In this document: one piece after another, positions 15,224 to 16,505 of the stretch | Layout of the letters: the number at the start of each line of letters is the position of its first letter | Numbering within the stretch: position 1 is the stretch's first letter | DNA from: DASTGO01 sp035719045 | Lineage (GTDB): Bacteria > Actinomycetota > Actinomycetes > Actinomycetales > Kineosporiaceae | NCBI GenBank assembly: GCA_035719045.1 | Contig: DASTGO010000140.1 | Coordinates: 1-16,505, forward strand | Length of the DNA stretch: 16,505 bases | Direction: 5' to 3' | Translations under genes and position numbers: made by a program | The notes under the pieces: generated by a model | Database searches by the model: none | What the model saw: the letters and a program-made list of their open reading frames with translations, nothing else | What the model was told of the DNA's origin: nothing

Positions 15224-15237
15224 GCAGGGGGCACCGG
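15214..15237. repeat. Tandem direct repeat of the hairpin arm
   Basis: GGGGGCACCGG occurs at 15214-15224 and again at 15227-15237, separated by CA. Either copy could pair with the CGGTGCCCCC arm at 15177-15186, so two alternative stems are possible. Confidence 0.6.
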
Positions 15238-15246
15238 GAAAGCGCT

Positions 15247-16505
15247 TCAGCGGCGCAGCAGCAGGGCCGGCACGTCGTCGGTGAGCACCGGCCGGGCGAT
15301 CAGCGGACCCTGCACGGCGTCCGCCCCGAGCCGGCGGGCGGCGTCGAGCTGGGTCTGGGACTCGATCCCGTCGAGGATGCAGCGCAGGCCGAGGGACCGG
15401 CACAGCGAGACCATCGTCGCGGTGAGGGTGTCGTCGCAGCCGAGGTCGGTGGTCAGGGTGCGGTCCAGCTTGACCGCGGTCACCGGCAGCTGCCGCAGCG
15501 CGACCACTGACATCCCGGTCCGGCCGAACCCGTCCACCACGACGCCGACGCCCAGGGAACGCAGCATCGCCAGGGTGTTGCGGCTCTGCTCGGTGTCCAC
15601 GAACCGGGCCGCGCAGACCTCGACCACCAGCCGGTTGGGGTGCATCCGGTGCCGCTGCAGGCGTTCGGCGACCCCGCGGGCGAAGTCGGGATCGTCCAGC
15701 TCGGCGGGGCTGACGTCGACCGACACCGCGCCGATCCGGATCCCGTGGTCGCGCCAGCGCCGCAGCGCGGCCAGCCCCTGGTCCAGGAGCTGACCACCCA
15801 GGTCCGCGGCCAGGCCGAGTTCCTCGGCGATCGGCAGGAAGCGCAGGGCGGGCACCGCGGTGCCGTCCTCGCGGGTCCAGCGGGCGACCAGTTCGACCCC
15901 GGCGACCCGGTCGGGGCTGCCGTCCCGGCCGAGGGTCAGCACCGGCTGGTAGGCCGCGCCCACCCGTCCGGCCCGGATCGCCTCGCGCAGTTCGATCTCC
16001 AGCGTGCTACGGGACCGGGCGTGCGCGTGCATCGCCTGGTCGTAGGTGGACCACCGGGCCCGGCCGTTGCGGGCGGCGGCGGTCACGGCCTCCTCGGCGG
16101 CGCGCAGCAGCTCCTCGGGGGCCGACAGCTCCGGGGTGGCCACGGCGATCCCGATCGAGCAGGTGACGGTGACCGTCCGGCCGACCCCGGTGATCGGCTC
16201 CTCCAGCAGGGCGGACATCCGCCGGGCCATCCCGGTGCAGCCCTCCGGGCCGACGCCCTCGACGAGCACGGCGAACCGGTGGGACCCGATCCGGGCCACG
16301 ACGTCCTCGGCGGGCATCGCCGCGCGCAGCCGGCGGGCCACCTGGCGCAGCACCTCGTCACCGGCGCTCGGGCCGAGGGTGTCGGTGACGGCGGTGAACC
16401 GGTCCACGTCGAGGACGAACATCGCCAGCTGGCCGCCGATGACGTCGGTGCGGGACATCGCCTGGGCGGTCCGGCCCAGCAGCGTGGAGCGGTTCGGCAG
16501 GCTGG
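15247..16505 (-). CDS. Degenerate GGDEF-EAL domain protein (5' truncated by window edge)
   Basis: The frame is open through the right edge. Upstream of the Met at 16458 it reads SLPNRSTLLGRTAQA, matching the LTGLPNR start of GGDEF domains, so the real N-terminus is outside. Numbering from 16458, the cyclase signature is GSHRF (58-62) instead of GGDEF, so it should not make c-di-GMP. The EAL domain (about 155-400) keeps E189 (ELV instead of EAL), E280, D309, K330 and Q383. It loses the metal ligand Asn (D248 in SVDVSP), the second Asp of DDFG (D309-G310) and the Glu of AEGVE (LDGIE at 362-366). Phosphodiesterase activity is therefore doubtful, and it may act as a c-di-GMP-binding or protein-interaction module. 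It is unrelated to lanthipeptide production and probably marks the flanking chromosome. Confidence 0.9.
   Translation of the reverse strand, partial: SLPNRSTLLGRTAQAMSRTDVIGGQLAMFVLDVDRFTAVTDTLGPSAGDEVLRQVARRLRAAMPAEDVVARIGSHRFAVLVEGVGPEGCTGMARRMSALLEEPITGVGRTVTVTCSIGIAVATPELSAPEELLRAAEEAVTAAARNGRARWSTYDQAMHAHARSRSTLEIELREAIRAGRVGAAYQPVLTLGRDGSPDRVAGVELVARWTREDGTAVPALRFLPIAEELGLAADLGGQLLDQGLAALRRWRDHGIRIGAVSVDVSPAELDDPDFARGVAERLQRHRMHPNRLVVEVCAARFVDTEQSRNTLAMLRSLGVGVVVDGFGRTGMSVVALRQLPVTAVKLDRTLTTDLGCDDTLTATMVSLCRSLGLRCILDGIESQTQLDAARRLGADAVQGPLIARPVLTDDVPALLLRR

Noticed and set aside
15148..15234. Upstream ATG at 15234 for the PLDc_N protein
   Set aside because: The extra 29 codons run through a strong terminator-like hairpin and precede the conserved first membrane span; the ATG at 15147 fits the family length.
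1..16505. CRISPR arrays, tRNA/rRNA genes, insertion sequences, attachment sites
   Set aside because: I saw no regularly spaced repeats, no tRNA-like cloverleaf segments, no transposase or integrase genes and no flanking terminal repeats.

Overview
The window is GC-rich (about 70%) actinomycete DNA. It shows GTG starts, 1-4 base gene overlaps and many long but meaningless antisense reading frames. It holds most of a class II lanthipeptide (lantibiotic) gene cluster and, at the right end, two genes that look like ordinary chromosomal neighbours. I cannot name the genus from sequence alone.

Left block, + strand, 1-7511. This is a tightly coupled biosynthetic operon. It holds the C-terminal cyclase part of a first LanM (cut by the window edge), a LanT exporter with a C39 peptidase domain, a complete second LanM, a tiny cysteine-free hydrophobic peptide gene, and a luciferase-like flavin/F420 oxidoreductase. 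Two LanM enzymes served by one LanT is the usual layout of two-component lantibiotics. The oxidoreductase is a likely tailoring enzyme, either for sulfoxide formation or for reduction of dehydro residues. No lanthipeptide precursor gene is visible, so it probably lies left of position 1.

Middle, + strand, 7664-9348. An ABC ATPase and an ABC-2 permease, overlapping by four bases, follow a 152-base gap with predicted RNA structure. They are probably the self-protection (LanFE-like) transporter. A long hairpin at 9402-9439 separates them from the converging genes on the other strand.

Right block, - strand, 14535 down to 9499. A second ABC ATPase and permease, a DesK-type histidine kinase and a NarL-type response regulator form one overlapping operon. 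A 451-base AT-richer gap follows, then a SARP regulator. A SARP plus a two-component system plus ABC transporters resembles the published control logic of the cinnamycin cluster, with the SARP switching on biosynthesis and the kinase pair handling immunity. That parallel is inference.

Right edge, - strand, 14692-16505. A small PLDc_N-type membrane protein and a degenerate GGDEF-EAL protein (cut by the window edge) are separated by a 16-bp hairpin. They mark the probable cluster boundary.
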